A DNA stretch of 45,847 nucleotides from contig JADGEF010000009.1 in assembly GCA_016744515.1 (NCBI GenBank), positions 1-45,847 on the forward strand, read 5' to 3'. This document shows, one piece after another, positions 17,846 through 25,685 of the stretch (the stretch's first letter is position 1; each line of letters starts with the position of its first letter). Position numbers and translations under genes: made by a program. The notes under the pieces are model-generated. The model saw nothing but the letters and a program-made list of their open reading frames with translations. It was not told the DNA's origin and ran no database searches. The stretch comes from Marinifilaceae bacterium. GTDB lineage: Bacteria > Bacteroidota > Bacteroidia > Bacteroidales > Marinifilaceae.

Positions 17846-20137
17846 TTATTTTGACATAGACGAAGGGTAACTTCCTCTTTCCGTGCCCCTTTTAAAATTT
17901 GGTTTTTTCGACATTTTAAAGTCTAGTTCTCCTCCATTAAGTATGTCTTGATGTTTTATGAAATTAAGTTTATAGTTTTTGTTATTAAGCTTAATTTTAT
18001 TTACAAAAATATTTTCTGAAGAATTCTCAGGAGAATTTATACTAAATGTTTTCCCATTTTCTAAATTTAAAGTTATTTTCTTAAATGAAGGAGAGCCAAA
18101 TACATATTCGTCAGTTCCAGGACAAACAGGGTAGAAACCCATTGCACTAAAAATATACCAAGCCGAAGTTTGTCCATTATCTTCGTCGCCGCAATAGCCA
18201 TCAGATTGTGGTGTATATAAGCGATCCATTACTTCTCTAACATGTAGCTGAGTTTTCCAAGCTTGTCCTGCATAATTGTATAAGTATATCATATGCTGAA
18301 GGGGTTGATTTCCATGTGCATAATTCCCCATATTTATGATTTGCATTTCACGAATTTCATGAATAGTAAAGCCATAATAAGAATTATCGAATTTTGGTGG
18401 CATACTAAATACGCCATCCAAAGTAGAAATGAATTTCTTTTTTCCGCCCATTAAATTGATTAAGCCTTGTATATCCTGAAAAACAGACCATGTGTAGTGT
18501 AGGCTATTTCCTTCGGTAAAAGCATCGCCCCATTTTAAAGGATTAAAGGGTGATTGAAATGTTCCATCTTCATTTTTACCACGCATTAAACCCGTTTCAG
18601 AATCGAAAACATTTCTGAAATTTTGAGCTCTTTTAGCAAACAGATCAATTTCCGCTTGTGGACGTCCTAATTCAATTGCTAGTTTGTATATGCAAAAGTC
18701 GGCGTAGGCATATTCCAGTGTTCTGGCTGTATTTTCATTAATACCTACATTATAGGGTATATAGCCTAGTTTGTTGTAATAATCAGCTCCCAATCTACCT
18801 ACCGATGTAATATCTTGTTTATAGCCTTTGGTGTTTTTAATAATAGCTTCGTATAGTGTTTTAATATCATAACCTCTAATTCCTTTTAAATAAGAATCAG
18901 CAATTAAGGATGCTGAATTTGAACCAATCATACACCCTCTATGACCCGGACTTGCCCACTCGGGTAACCAAGCACTTTCTTTGTAGGTGTTGACTAAGCC
19001 TTTCATAATTTGAGCATTCAAATCTGGATACATGAGTGTGAAAAATGGAAAGACTGCCCGAAATGTATCCCAAAAGCCATTATCAGTAAACATATAGCCG
19101 GGCAGTACTTCACCATTGTAAGGACTGTAATGAATCACTTCATTTTTATCGTTAATTTCATAAAACTTGCGTGGGAATAATAGAACACGGTATAGGCAAG
19201 AGTAAAATGTTTTAAATTGATCGTCGCTGCCTCCTTCAACTTCTATACGTGAAAGTTCTTTATTCCAAGCCTGTTTTGCTTCTGCTAAAACCTGATCGAA
19301 ATTTTTGTTTCCAATTTCACGATCTAAGTTTAATTGTGCTTGTTCAGGACTAATAAAAGATGAGGCTATTTTAACATGAATTTGTTCTCCTTTTTTTGTT
19401 TTAAATTCAATAATTGCACCAACATGATCGCCAGTAGCTTTTTCTGAATTTTTGTATAGCTTATCACCATTCCAAGTGTGAGTTATTTTAAAATCCTTAT
19501 CGAATTCGGCTACAAAATAGTTATGAAAGTTATCAGGAACACCACCTGAATTGTTACGACAATAGCCAATAATCTTTCTTTCCTTAGGTAAAATAGTGAC
19601 TTCTGATCCTTTAAAAAAGGCATCTAAAAGAATGTACGATTTCTCATTTTTAGGAAATGTAAATTGAAACATGGCAGCTCTTTCAGTGGGTGTAAGCTCT
19701 ATACTCACATCATAATCGGCCAAATAAACTTTATAATAATTTGGCTTTGAAATTTCTGCTTTATGCGAAAACCAAGAGGCTCTGTCATCTTCTTTAAACT
19801 TTAAATCACCCGTTACAGCCATTAACGAAAAGGCCGCATAGTCGTTAATCCAAGGACTTGGTTGGTGGGTTTGTTTAATACCTCTAATAGTTTTTGCATC
19901 ATAGGTATAGCACCATCCATCGCCCATTTTACCTGTTTGGGGTGTCCAAAAATTCATGCCCCATGGCAAGGCTATGGCTGGGTAAGTGTTTCCATTTGAT
20001 AAAGCATATTCAGAATCGGTTCCCATTAGTGGATTTACCCATTGTAGAAGAGTGGTATCCCGTTCAAGGGCTAAGCTTATTCTTGATTGGAAAAACAAGC
20101 TTAGTAAGATTAGTATAAAAATAGTTCTCTGGTTCAT
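17846..20137 (-). CDS. GH92 alpha-1,2-mannosidase (BT3990-like residues)
   Basis: This 763-residue secreted GH92 exo-mannosidase has a signal peptide ending near SLAL. Landmarks are QWVNPLMGTDS, QTHQPSPW (Trp96), FWDTFRAVFPF, TEGNSLHY (Glu542, expected catalytic acid), FTIHEIREM (His593-Glu594), AHGNQPLQH and GDEDNGQTSAWY. In BT3990 a Trp and an adjacent His-Glu, 51 and 52 residues after the catalytic acid, hold the leaving mannose. They are associated with alpha-1,2 specificity, and the spacing here is identical. This is the only one of the three GH92 proteins in the window with these residues, so it is predicted to be the alpha-1,2-mannosidase. It lies 69 bp upstream of the PNGase F-like gene. 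Confidence 0.94.
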   Translation of the reverse strand: MNQRTIFILILLSLFFQSRISLALERDTTLLQWVNPLMGTDSEYALSNGNTYPAIALPWGMNFWTPQTGKMGDGWCYTYDAKTIRGIKQTHQPSPWINDYAAFSLMAVTGDLKFKEDDRASWFSHKAEISKPNYYKVYLADYDVSIELTPTERAAMFQFTFPKNEKSYILLDAFFKGSEVTILPKERKIIGYCRNNSGGVPDNFHNYFVAEFDKDFKITHTWNGDKLYKNSEKATGDHVGAIIEFKTKKGEQIHVKIASSFISPEQAQLNLDREIGNKNFDQVLAEAKQAWNKELSRIEVEGGSDDQFKTFYSCLYRVLLFPRKFYEINDKNEVIHYSPYNGEVLPGYMFTDNGFWDTFRAVFPFFTLMYPDLNAQIMKGLVNTYKESAWLPEWASPGHRGCMIGSNSASLIADSYLKGIRGYDIKTLYEAIIKNTKGYKQDITSVGRLGADYYNKLGYIPYNVGINENTARTLEYAYADFCIYKLAIELGRPQAEIDLFAKRAQNFRNVFDSETGLMRGKNEDGTFQSPFNPLKWGDAFTEGNSLHYTWSVFQDIQGLINLMGGKKKFISTLDGVFSMPPKFDNSYYGFTIHEIREMQIINMGNYAHGNQPLQHMIYLYNYAGQAWKTQLHVREVMDRLYTPQSDGYCGDEDNGQTSAWYIFSAMGFYPVCPGTDEYVFGSPSFKKITLNLENGKTFSINSPENSSENIFVNKIKLNNKNYKLNFIKHQDILNGGELDFKMSKKPNFKRGTERGSYPSSMSK

Positions 20138-20299
20138 ACTTTACAATTTATCTGGGATATAATGGGATATATACTGTTTCCCTATTCAGTTCTCTGAATT
20201 TTTATATGTTTTTCTCTATTTTTACTTCGAATTATTCTGTTTTAACAGAGCTTATCTCAGTGTTTATTATAGTTTTACCTATTTATATTTCTAATTTAT

Positions 20300-20425
20300 C
20301 GGAATATTCTCCTAGCTTATCGAGTGATCCTTCTAATTGCTCCGAATATACTTCTAGCTTATTGGATGATCCTTCTAGTTACTTCGAATATCTTCCTAGT
20401 TTATCAGAACATACTCCTAAATCTT
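20300..20425. repeat. Degenerate 42-bp (2 x 21-bp) tandem repeat between two GH92 genes
   Basis: The 341-bp gap between two GH92 genes (20138-20478) holds three consecutive 42-bp units (20300-20341, 20342-20383, 20384-20425). Each is built from two related 21-bp halves sharing words like CCTAGCTTAT and GATCCTTCTA. The plus strand stays open through the units from an ATG at 20206 to 20430, giving imperfect seven-residue repeats (SEYSPSL, SSDPSNC, SEYTSSL). All three minus-strand frames are stopped. There is no other support for a gene, so it is listed as a minisatellite-like repeat. Nothing else was recognised in the rest of this gap. Confidence 0.7.
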
Positions 20426-20478
20426 TGTAATCTTCTGTAAGATCTTCTGTTTCCCAATCAGGAACTGGTGTTGTTTTA

Positions 20479-22722
20479 CTAATATACAATAGACTGTGGT
20501 CTATCTTCTATTTTTTTTCCAAATTCAGTGTTGATTTTTTTGCCCATTTTGAAAATAAGTTCACCACCCGCCATAATATCTTTATGCGTGATGAATGATT
20601 TGCTATAGTCTTTACCATTTAGAGTTACCGACTGGATATAAATATTTGTGTCGCTATTGTTCTCAGCAATAATATTAAACTTCTTATTATCTGGTAAGTT
20701 TATACTTGCTTCGTCGAAAAGTGGACTCCCGAAAACATAGGCACCATTACTTGGATTAACAGGATATAAACCCATGGAAGACATGATATACCAAGCTGAC
20801 ATTTGCCCACAATCTTCATTCCCAGATAATCCATCCGTTTTATCTGTGTATAAATTTTTCATGATGAAACGCACTTTACTGGCTGTTTTGTATTGTTGCC
20901 CAGCGTAAGCATATAAGTAAGTAATGTGATGAGAGGGTTCGTTGCCGTGTGCATACTGACCAATAAGACCTGTGATATCAGATGAGGCACCTTTTTCCAA
21001 TTCTGATGAAATTGAGAATAATGAATCGAGTTTGTTAATAAATGGTTTGTCGCCACCCATAAGGGCTATTAATCCTTCAGGATTTTGTGGTACTAACCAC
21101 AGGTATTGCCAAGCATTACCTTCGCAGTAGTCGTTAATACGGTGTTGTGCTGAGTAGGGATCGAAAGGAGTTCGCCAGCTACCATCTTTCATTTTACCTT
21201 TCATAAATTTATCTGATGAATCGAAGTAGTTTTTGTAGGCTTCGGCTCTTTTTGCAAAGTAGGCGGCGTCTTTAGTTTTGCCTAATTTTTTTGCTAATTG
21301 GCTTATAGCCCAATCACTAATTGCATACTCCATAGCCATTGCTACAGATTCGTGTATGGTATCAGCAGGTATATAACCCAAGGACATTATTTCTTTAATA
21401 CCAGGCTCAAAATTACCCATGGCGGTTGTTTTTACAGCTTCGTATGCAATATTGATATCAATATTCTTAATTCCTTTTAGGCAAGCGTCAACCACAACCG
21501 GAATAGCAGAATAGCCCACCATTGTATTGGTTTCAGATCCCATTAAATGCCATACAGGCAATTTGCCCTGTTGCTGATAAATGGCTAACATAGAATTTAC
21601 CATATCATCAACACGGTCAGCCTGTGTAAGTGTAAATAGGGGATGAGCAGCTCTATAGGTATCCCATAATGAAAATACGGTATAGTTGTCGAAACTGACA
21701 TGAGTATAGGCTTTTTTATCGGTTCCTAAATAGTCTTTATTGGTATCATTGAATAGGGCAGGAGCAATCATGCTATGATACATAGCAGTATAGAATATTC
21801 TTAATTTTTCTTTGCTGTTTGTTTTTACTTCAATTTTGTTTAGCTCCTTATTCCATTTTGCTTGGGCTTGTGCAACAAGTTGATTAAAATCCCAATTTGG
21901 AACTTCAGCTTTTATATTATTCAAAGCACCTTTAATACTTAGAGGAGATATTCCTGTTTTAAGCATGAGTTCGCCATTGCCTTTAAATTCGATAATGGCT
22001 AATTGTAATTTGTCATCAATAATTTGAATACTTTTAATTTTTCTTGAAAATTTAGTGGCATAAAAAAGGCGTTGATCTTTCGACCATCCCTTAGAAAAAC
22101 GATAACCTGCTATGGAATAATCTCCTGTTTGTTCGATAAGACCTTTTTCCAATTTATCCCAACCAATTCCTCTACCCAAATCGATTATAATTTGAGAATT
22201 TCCTTCATTATTGTAGGTGTACTTTTGGAAACCTACACGCTCCGATGCTGCTAGTTCAACGTCGATATTATATCGATCTAAATGCACAGAATAATAGCCA
22301 GCCTTTGTAACTTCCTTTTGATGGCTAAAATTCGAAAGTCTGTTTTTCGCTGTTGAGTTTAGAGTGTCGGCTTTTTTAATTCCCATTACAGGCATCATCA
22401 ATACATCTCCTAAGTCGCCTATTCCAGTGCCACTTAAATGAGTATGTGAAAAACCAATAATGGTTGAATCTGATTGGTGATAACCTGAACACCAATCCCA
22501 GCTTGTTTTGATATTGTTGGGACCTAGCTGCACAGCTCCAAAAGGAACACTAGCACCAACAAAAACATGGCCATGACCGCCTGAGCCAATTATGGGGTCG
22601 ACAAACTGAACAGGATTGTTATTTATTGCAATATGTTGGTTCTCTTTTGTTTGGCAGGATGTGATTCCAAGGCTTAATGACAGTGCCAAAATTAGAATCT
22701 CACTTAGGTTTAACTTGTTCAT
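20479..22722 (-). CDS. GH92 alpha-mannosidase lipoprotein (HGNEPSHH variant)
   Basis: This 747-residue GH92 exo-alpha-mannosidase is anchored as a lipoprotein (lipobox GITSC near residue 23), unlike its two paralogues here. Landmarks are VQFVDPIIGSGGHGHVF, GFSHTHLSGTGIGDLG, FSLWDTYRAAHPL, CEGNAWQYLW (Glu534, matching the expected catalytic acid Glu533 of BT3990), AHGNEPSHH (Glu595) and GNEDCGQMSAW. It lacks the Trp and His-Glu residues associated with alpha-1,2 activity, so alpha-1,3 or another linkage is more likely. It lies 41 bp after the EEP-fold phosphoesterase gene. The 341-bp repeat-bearing gap after it separates it from the next GH92 gene. Confidence 0.94.
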   Translation of the reverse strand: MNKLNLSEILILALSLSLGITSCQTKENQHIAINNNPVQFVDPIIGSGGHGHVFVGASVPFGAVQLGPNNIKTSWDWCSGYHQSDSTIIGFSHTHLSGTGIGDLGDVLMMPVMGIKKADTLNSTAKNRLSNFSHQKEVTKAGYYSVHLDRYNIDVELAASERVGFQKYTYNNEGNSQIIIDLGRGIGWDKLEKGLIEQTGDYSIAGYRFSKGWSKDQRLFYATKFSRKIKSIQIIDDKLQLAIIEFKGNGELMLKTGISPLSIKGALNNIKAEVPNWDFNQLVAQAQAKWNKELNKIEVKTNSKEKLRIFYTAMYHSMIAPALFNDTNKDYLGTDKKAYTHVSFDNYTVFSLWDTYRAAHPLFTLTQADRVDDMVNSMLAIYQQQGKLPVWHLMGSETNTMVGYSAIPVVVDACLKGIKNIDINIAYEAVKTTAMGNFEPGIKEIMSLGYIPADTIHESVAMAMEYAISDWAISQLAKKLGKTKDAAYFAKRAEAYKNYFDSSDKFMKGKMKDGSWRTPFDPYSAQHRINDYCEGNAWQYLWLVPQNPEGLIALMGGDKPFINKLDSLFSISSELEKGASSDITGLIGQYAHGNEPSHHITYLYAYAGQQYKTASKVRFIMKNLYTDKTDGLSGNEDCGQMSAWYIMSSMGLYPVNPSNGAYVFGSPLFDEASINLPDNKKFNIIAENNSDTNIYIQSVTLNGKDYSKSFITHKDIMAGGELIFKMGKKINTEFGKKIEDRPQSIVY

Positions 22723-22763
22723 ATTAAATAGATATAGTGGTGTTGATTTGATATTTAATGTGT

Positions 22764-23612
22764 CTATTTCTCAATTTGATTTATTTCGACTAATACAGGA
22801 TAATGATCTGATATATGTTTGTTATTATCGAGTCTGTCATCTATATGTGCATAAGATAGTATGTTGATGTTTTTAATGAAACAGTAATCTATTCGTTTAG
22901 TAACGGGGTTGTTATTAAAAGCATTAAAGGTGCCTTTGGGGCCATAAAAGGGAGAAGATGTTAGCTCAATTGCATCGCTTAGTTCTTCTTTTAATATTGT
23001 AATTGTCTTTTCTTGAGGAGTTACATTTAAATCTCCCATAAGAATGACTGGTAAATTTTCATTGTTGATTGCTTCGATTTTTTTAAGGATTAATCGAGCT
23101 GAATTTTCTTGTGCAATTTTGCCTTGATGGTCAAAATGAGCATTGAAAATATAAGTTTGTTTTTTTGTGTTGAGATTTTCTACAAGTGCGTAAGTACAAA
23201 TGCGTTCTAAAGCAGCATCCCAACCTACTGATATTTTATCTGGCATTTCAGAAAGCCAAAATGTTGACTGTTTAATGATTTGATATTTCTTTGTATTATA
23301 AAATATGGCACAGAATTCACCTTTTGTCTTGCCATCTTCTCTTCCTATTCCTACGTAATTATATTGGTTTAATATACTATCTAAAAATGTTATTTGATTG
23401 TAAAGCCCTTCTTGTGTTGCAATAATATCAGGCTTATAGTTCTGAATTAATTCAGCAATTTTGTTTTTGCGTAAGTTCCAATTATTTTCAGTATCCCATT
23501 TGTTATCGTATCGAATATTAAACGACATAATTTTCGATGATTGTCCCCAAAGCGTGCCATATAATGTGAACATGATTAAAATGAAGACTATATGTTTTTT
23601 TATTGGTAGCAT
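22764..23612 (-). CDS. Secreted endonuclease/exonuclease/phosphatase (EEP) family protein
   Basis: This 282-residue protein of the DNase I-like EEP superfamily has an N-terminal signal peptide ending near LWGQ, so it acts outside the cytoplasm. Metal-dependent phosphoesterase motifs are present in order: MSFNIRYDN, ATQEGL, FNAHFDHQG, GDLNVTP, KRIDYCF and SDHYPV. These include the catalytic Glu and Asp-Asn and the terminal Asp-His. The superfamily cuts phosphodiester or phosphomonoester bonds in nucleic acids, inositol phosphates or sphingomyelin, and the substrate cannot be chosen from sequence. It lies between susD and a GH92 gene, so a phosphorylated or phosphodiester-linked glycan is conceivable. 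Scavenging of DNA or phosphate is an alternative. Confidence 0.87.
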   Translation of the reverse strand: MLPIKKHIVFILIMFTLYGTLWGQSSKIMSFNIRYDNKWDTENNWNLRKNKIAELIQNYKPDIIATQEGLYNQITFLDSILNQYNYVGIGREDGKTKGEFCAIFYNTKKYQIIKQSTFWLSEMPDKISVGWDAALERICTYALVENLNTKKQTYIFNAHFDHQGKIAQENSARLILKKIEAINNENLPVILMGDLNVTPQEKTITILKEELSDAIELTSSPFYGPKGTFNAFNNNPVTKRIDYCFIKNINILSYAHIDDRLDNNKHISDHYPVLVEINQIEK

Positions 23613-23766
23613 TTATGTGAGCTTAAAAAAATCAGTATTGAGAATATGAATGTTCTCTTTGTAATTGAGAAATTTCATTAACTATTACTTCTCATTTTAG
23701 GATGTTAAATTTGAGAAGAAGAGTAATTAAATATTAGAAATAATTTCAATTGAATGCAAATAAGAT

Positions 23767-23801
23767 TTAAAGGAGATTGGTCAATAACCAACCTCCTTTA
23801 A
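23767..23801 (-). terminator. Intra-operon hairpin downstream of susD
   Basis: Two 15-nt arms, TTAAAGGAGATTGGT (23767-23781) and ACCAACCTCCTTTAA (23787-23801), pair with a single mismatch around a 5-nt loop. It lies 10 bp after the susD stop in a 199-bp gap. On the transcribed (minus) strand it lacks a long U-run, so it is likely a partial terminator or 3' RNA-stabilising hairpin that keeps susCD mRNA more abundant than the enzyme genes. Confidence 0.7.
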
Positions 23802-23811
23802 AATAGTTTAT

Positions 23812-25668
23812 TTAATTTTTAGGTCCTTCTCCATAATTTGGATTTTCTTTATCAAACCATAAGCGTTCTGTGTTTAAAATACGAGGATCATTTGAACCTG
23901 TTGTGAAGTTTTGTTCAGCGTAAGCCTTCGATTTGTTGGCAAAGTTAATATTAGACTCAAGAGGAGTTCCAATCTCGAATCTTCTTGGAATCGTCAATTC
24001 TGAACCGGAAGAAATAAAATCTTCCCAAGCAAAATAGGCACTATTCTTTTTAGGAATTCCTGAACGACGAACTAAAGTCCATAAGTCGCTTGGAGCTAAT
24101 GCATAGTTGATATATTGCTGAATATACACTTTTTCTAAACCATCAGTACTTAAATCACAAATAGGTTGTGCTAGTAAAGTTGCAATTTCACCACTTTTCA
24201 GTTTAGTCGAAGCATCAACATCATTTGCATATACAACATCTTCTGCGTAATAAGGGAGTTGATTGTTTTTAGCAATCAGATCCATTCTCGTAACTGACAA
24301 TTCAACACCTTTGTTCAGGTATTCCTGAGCTGTCTTCGGTAAAGAAGCTCCCAGTATTTTAAATTCAGCTAAGAATAAATTAGTCTCTGCCGAACTACCC
24401 AAAATTACGATCAATTGAGGATAATTATTCTTTAATTCTAATAATCTTCCATTTGGTTTCGTTGGATAGATGTAATCTACTTTGGTACGCGTGATTTTTT
24501 CAGAATATGAAGAAGTAGCCGAATAGGTCTTCTCGAAACTATCTTCACCAATTGTTACATTTAACTTGTAAAGACCGCTCTGATTAAAGTAGATGTCATT
24601 AGCTGAATTTAATTTGGCATCAGGAGCTACAGGAACACCGTGGTATCTAACCCAAGGTTCGCCTGGAGCTTTCCATCCTGAAAAATTGCCTTCTGTATCT
24701 ACATTTACATATTGCTCCACATACGGAGGCAAAGTTTTACCATTGTCAATAAATGCTTGCACAATCTCAGCATTAAAGTCATTTTTATCAAAAATGCAAC
24801 GAACACGTGGATCTTGATTACTTACCAAAAAATCTATTACATTTTTTCCAGCAGCTCCGGGTTGAGTTCCTTCACCGGTACCATAATATTTAATGTCTCT
24901 CTTGTAGATGAAGTCGTCATTCACGTCATCCATATAACCTACTGAAGAGTTTACAACTGTTTCAACGATACCTATTGCTCTGGCACGATCTGAATTAACC
25001 AATCGGGCTGCAATTCTTAGTTTTAGTAGATTACAAAACTTTGCCCACTTAGCATAGTTGCCATCAAAAATCACATCTTGACTATAAATTTGAAATTGAT
25101 CAGAAGCGCTTAAACCAATAATTGCGGCATCCAATTCCTTCAACCAAACATCAAATAAGGTTGCCTGAGAATCTACAATTGGTGTCAATAACATTGGTGT
25201 TGTATAAGGAGCCAAAGCAGCTTCGGTATATACCAATGAACCAGTATTATCTGTGTTGTTCATAGCTGTATGAATTTGCACAGGATAGGTCATTGCCTTT
25301 AAAGCTTGATATTTCGCTTTTTCTTTTTCAGGCATTGCGTCTATACGGTATTGTATGTCGCGTGTCTGATTAAATAAACCACTAAAAAGATTTTGTTTTG
25401 AAGAGGGACCCATACGTACAACATCTTCCGAGTTTCCAGTACCAGCAGTCGTTAATTGTGACCATGGAAAAATATAATCAAAATTATTATAAAACCAAAT
25501 TGTGTAATCATTGTTAAACATCTGTTCTGTAGCCTTGGTCATTGAGTATGACAATTCTGGCTCAGAGATCTTTGAAGGATCGCTATTTAGGTCTGCAAAT
25601 TTATCTTTATCACATCCCCATCCGAAAACAGATAGAAGAGTAATAAGTATTATATATGTATTTTTCAT
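23812..25668 (-). CDS. SusD/RagB-like outer-membrane glycan-binding lipoprotein
   Basis: This 618-residue lipoprotein (FGWGC near residue 19) works as the lid of the SusC channel and captures glycan at the cell surface. It belongs to the SusD-like type 2 group: it opens with KDKFADLNSDPSKISEP, has TPI near residue 163 and the helical stretch YAKWAKFCNLLKLRIAARLV. It ends with a C-terminal TERLWFDKENPNYG segment. The same SusD type occurs in Bacteroides high-mannose N-glycan loci (BT3984), which agrees with the enzymes here. Insert regions around residues 340-420 are longer than in minimal members. It starts 17 bp after susC, and a hairpin follows it. Confidence 0.92.
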   Translation of the reverse strand: MKNTYIILITLLSVFGWGCDKDKFADLNSDPSKISEPELSYSMTKATEQMFNNDYTIWFYNNFDYIFPWSQLTTAGTGNSEDVVRMGPSSKQNLFSGLFNQTRDIQYRIDAMPEKEKAKYQALKAMTYPVQIHTAMNNTDNTGSLVYTEAALAPYTTPMLLTPIVDSQATLFDVWLKELDAAIIGLSASDQFQIYSQDVIFDGNYAKWAKFCNLLKLRIAARLVNSDRARAIGIVETVVNSSVGYMDDVNDDFIYKRDIKYYGTGEGTQPGAAGKNVIDFLVSNQDPRVRCIFDKNDFNAEIVQAFIDNGKTLPPYVEQYVNVDTEGNFSGWKAPGEPWVRYHGVPVAPDAKLNSANDIYFNQSGLYKLNVTIGEDSFEKTYSATSSYSEKITRTKVDYIYPTKPNGRLLELKNNYPQLIVILGSSAETNLFLAEFKILGASLPKTAQEYLNKGVELSVTRMDLIAKNNQLPYYAEDVVYANDVDASTKLKSGEIATLLAQPICDLSTDGLEKVYIQQYINYALAPSDLWTLVRRSGIPKKNSAYFAWEDFISSGSELTIPRRFEIGTPLESNINFANKSKAYAEQNFTTGSNDPRILNTERLWFDKENPNYGEGPKN

Positions 25669-25685
25669 TTTTTGAAATTTTTAAA

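Noticed and set aside
17846..20137. Gln in HGNQPLQH read as loss of the GH92 catalytic acid (phosphomannose-uncapping type)
   Set aside because: By spacing, the catalytic acid is the Glu in the EGN motif (Glu542), which is intact. The HGNxP residue is elsewhere in the active site.
20206..20430. Plus-strand 74-codon ORF with hydrophobic start and heptad repeats
   Set aside because: It is open only because the repeat unit is a multiple of three. No ribosome site, no family and no partner gene were found, and it lies antisense between two minus-strand operon genes. It is kept as a repeat, not a gene.
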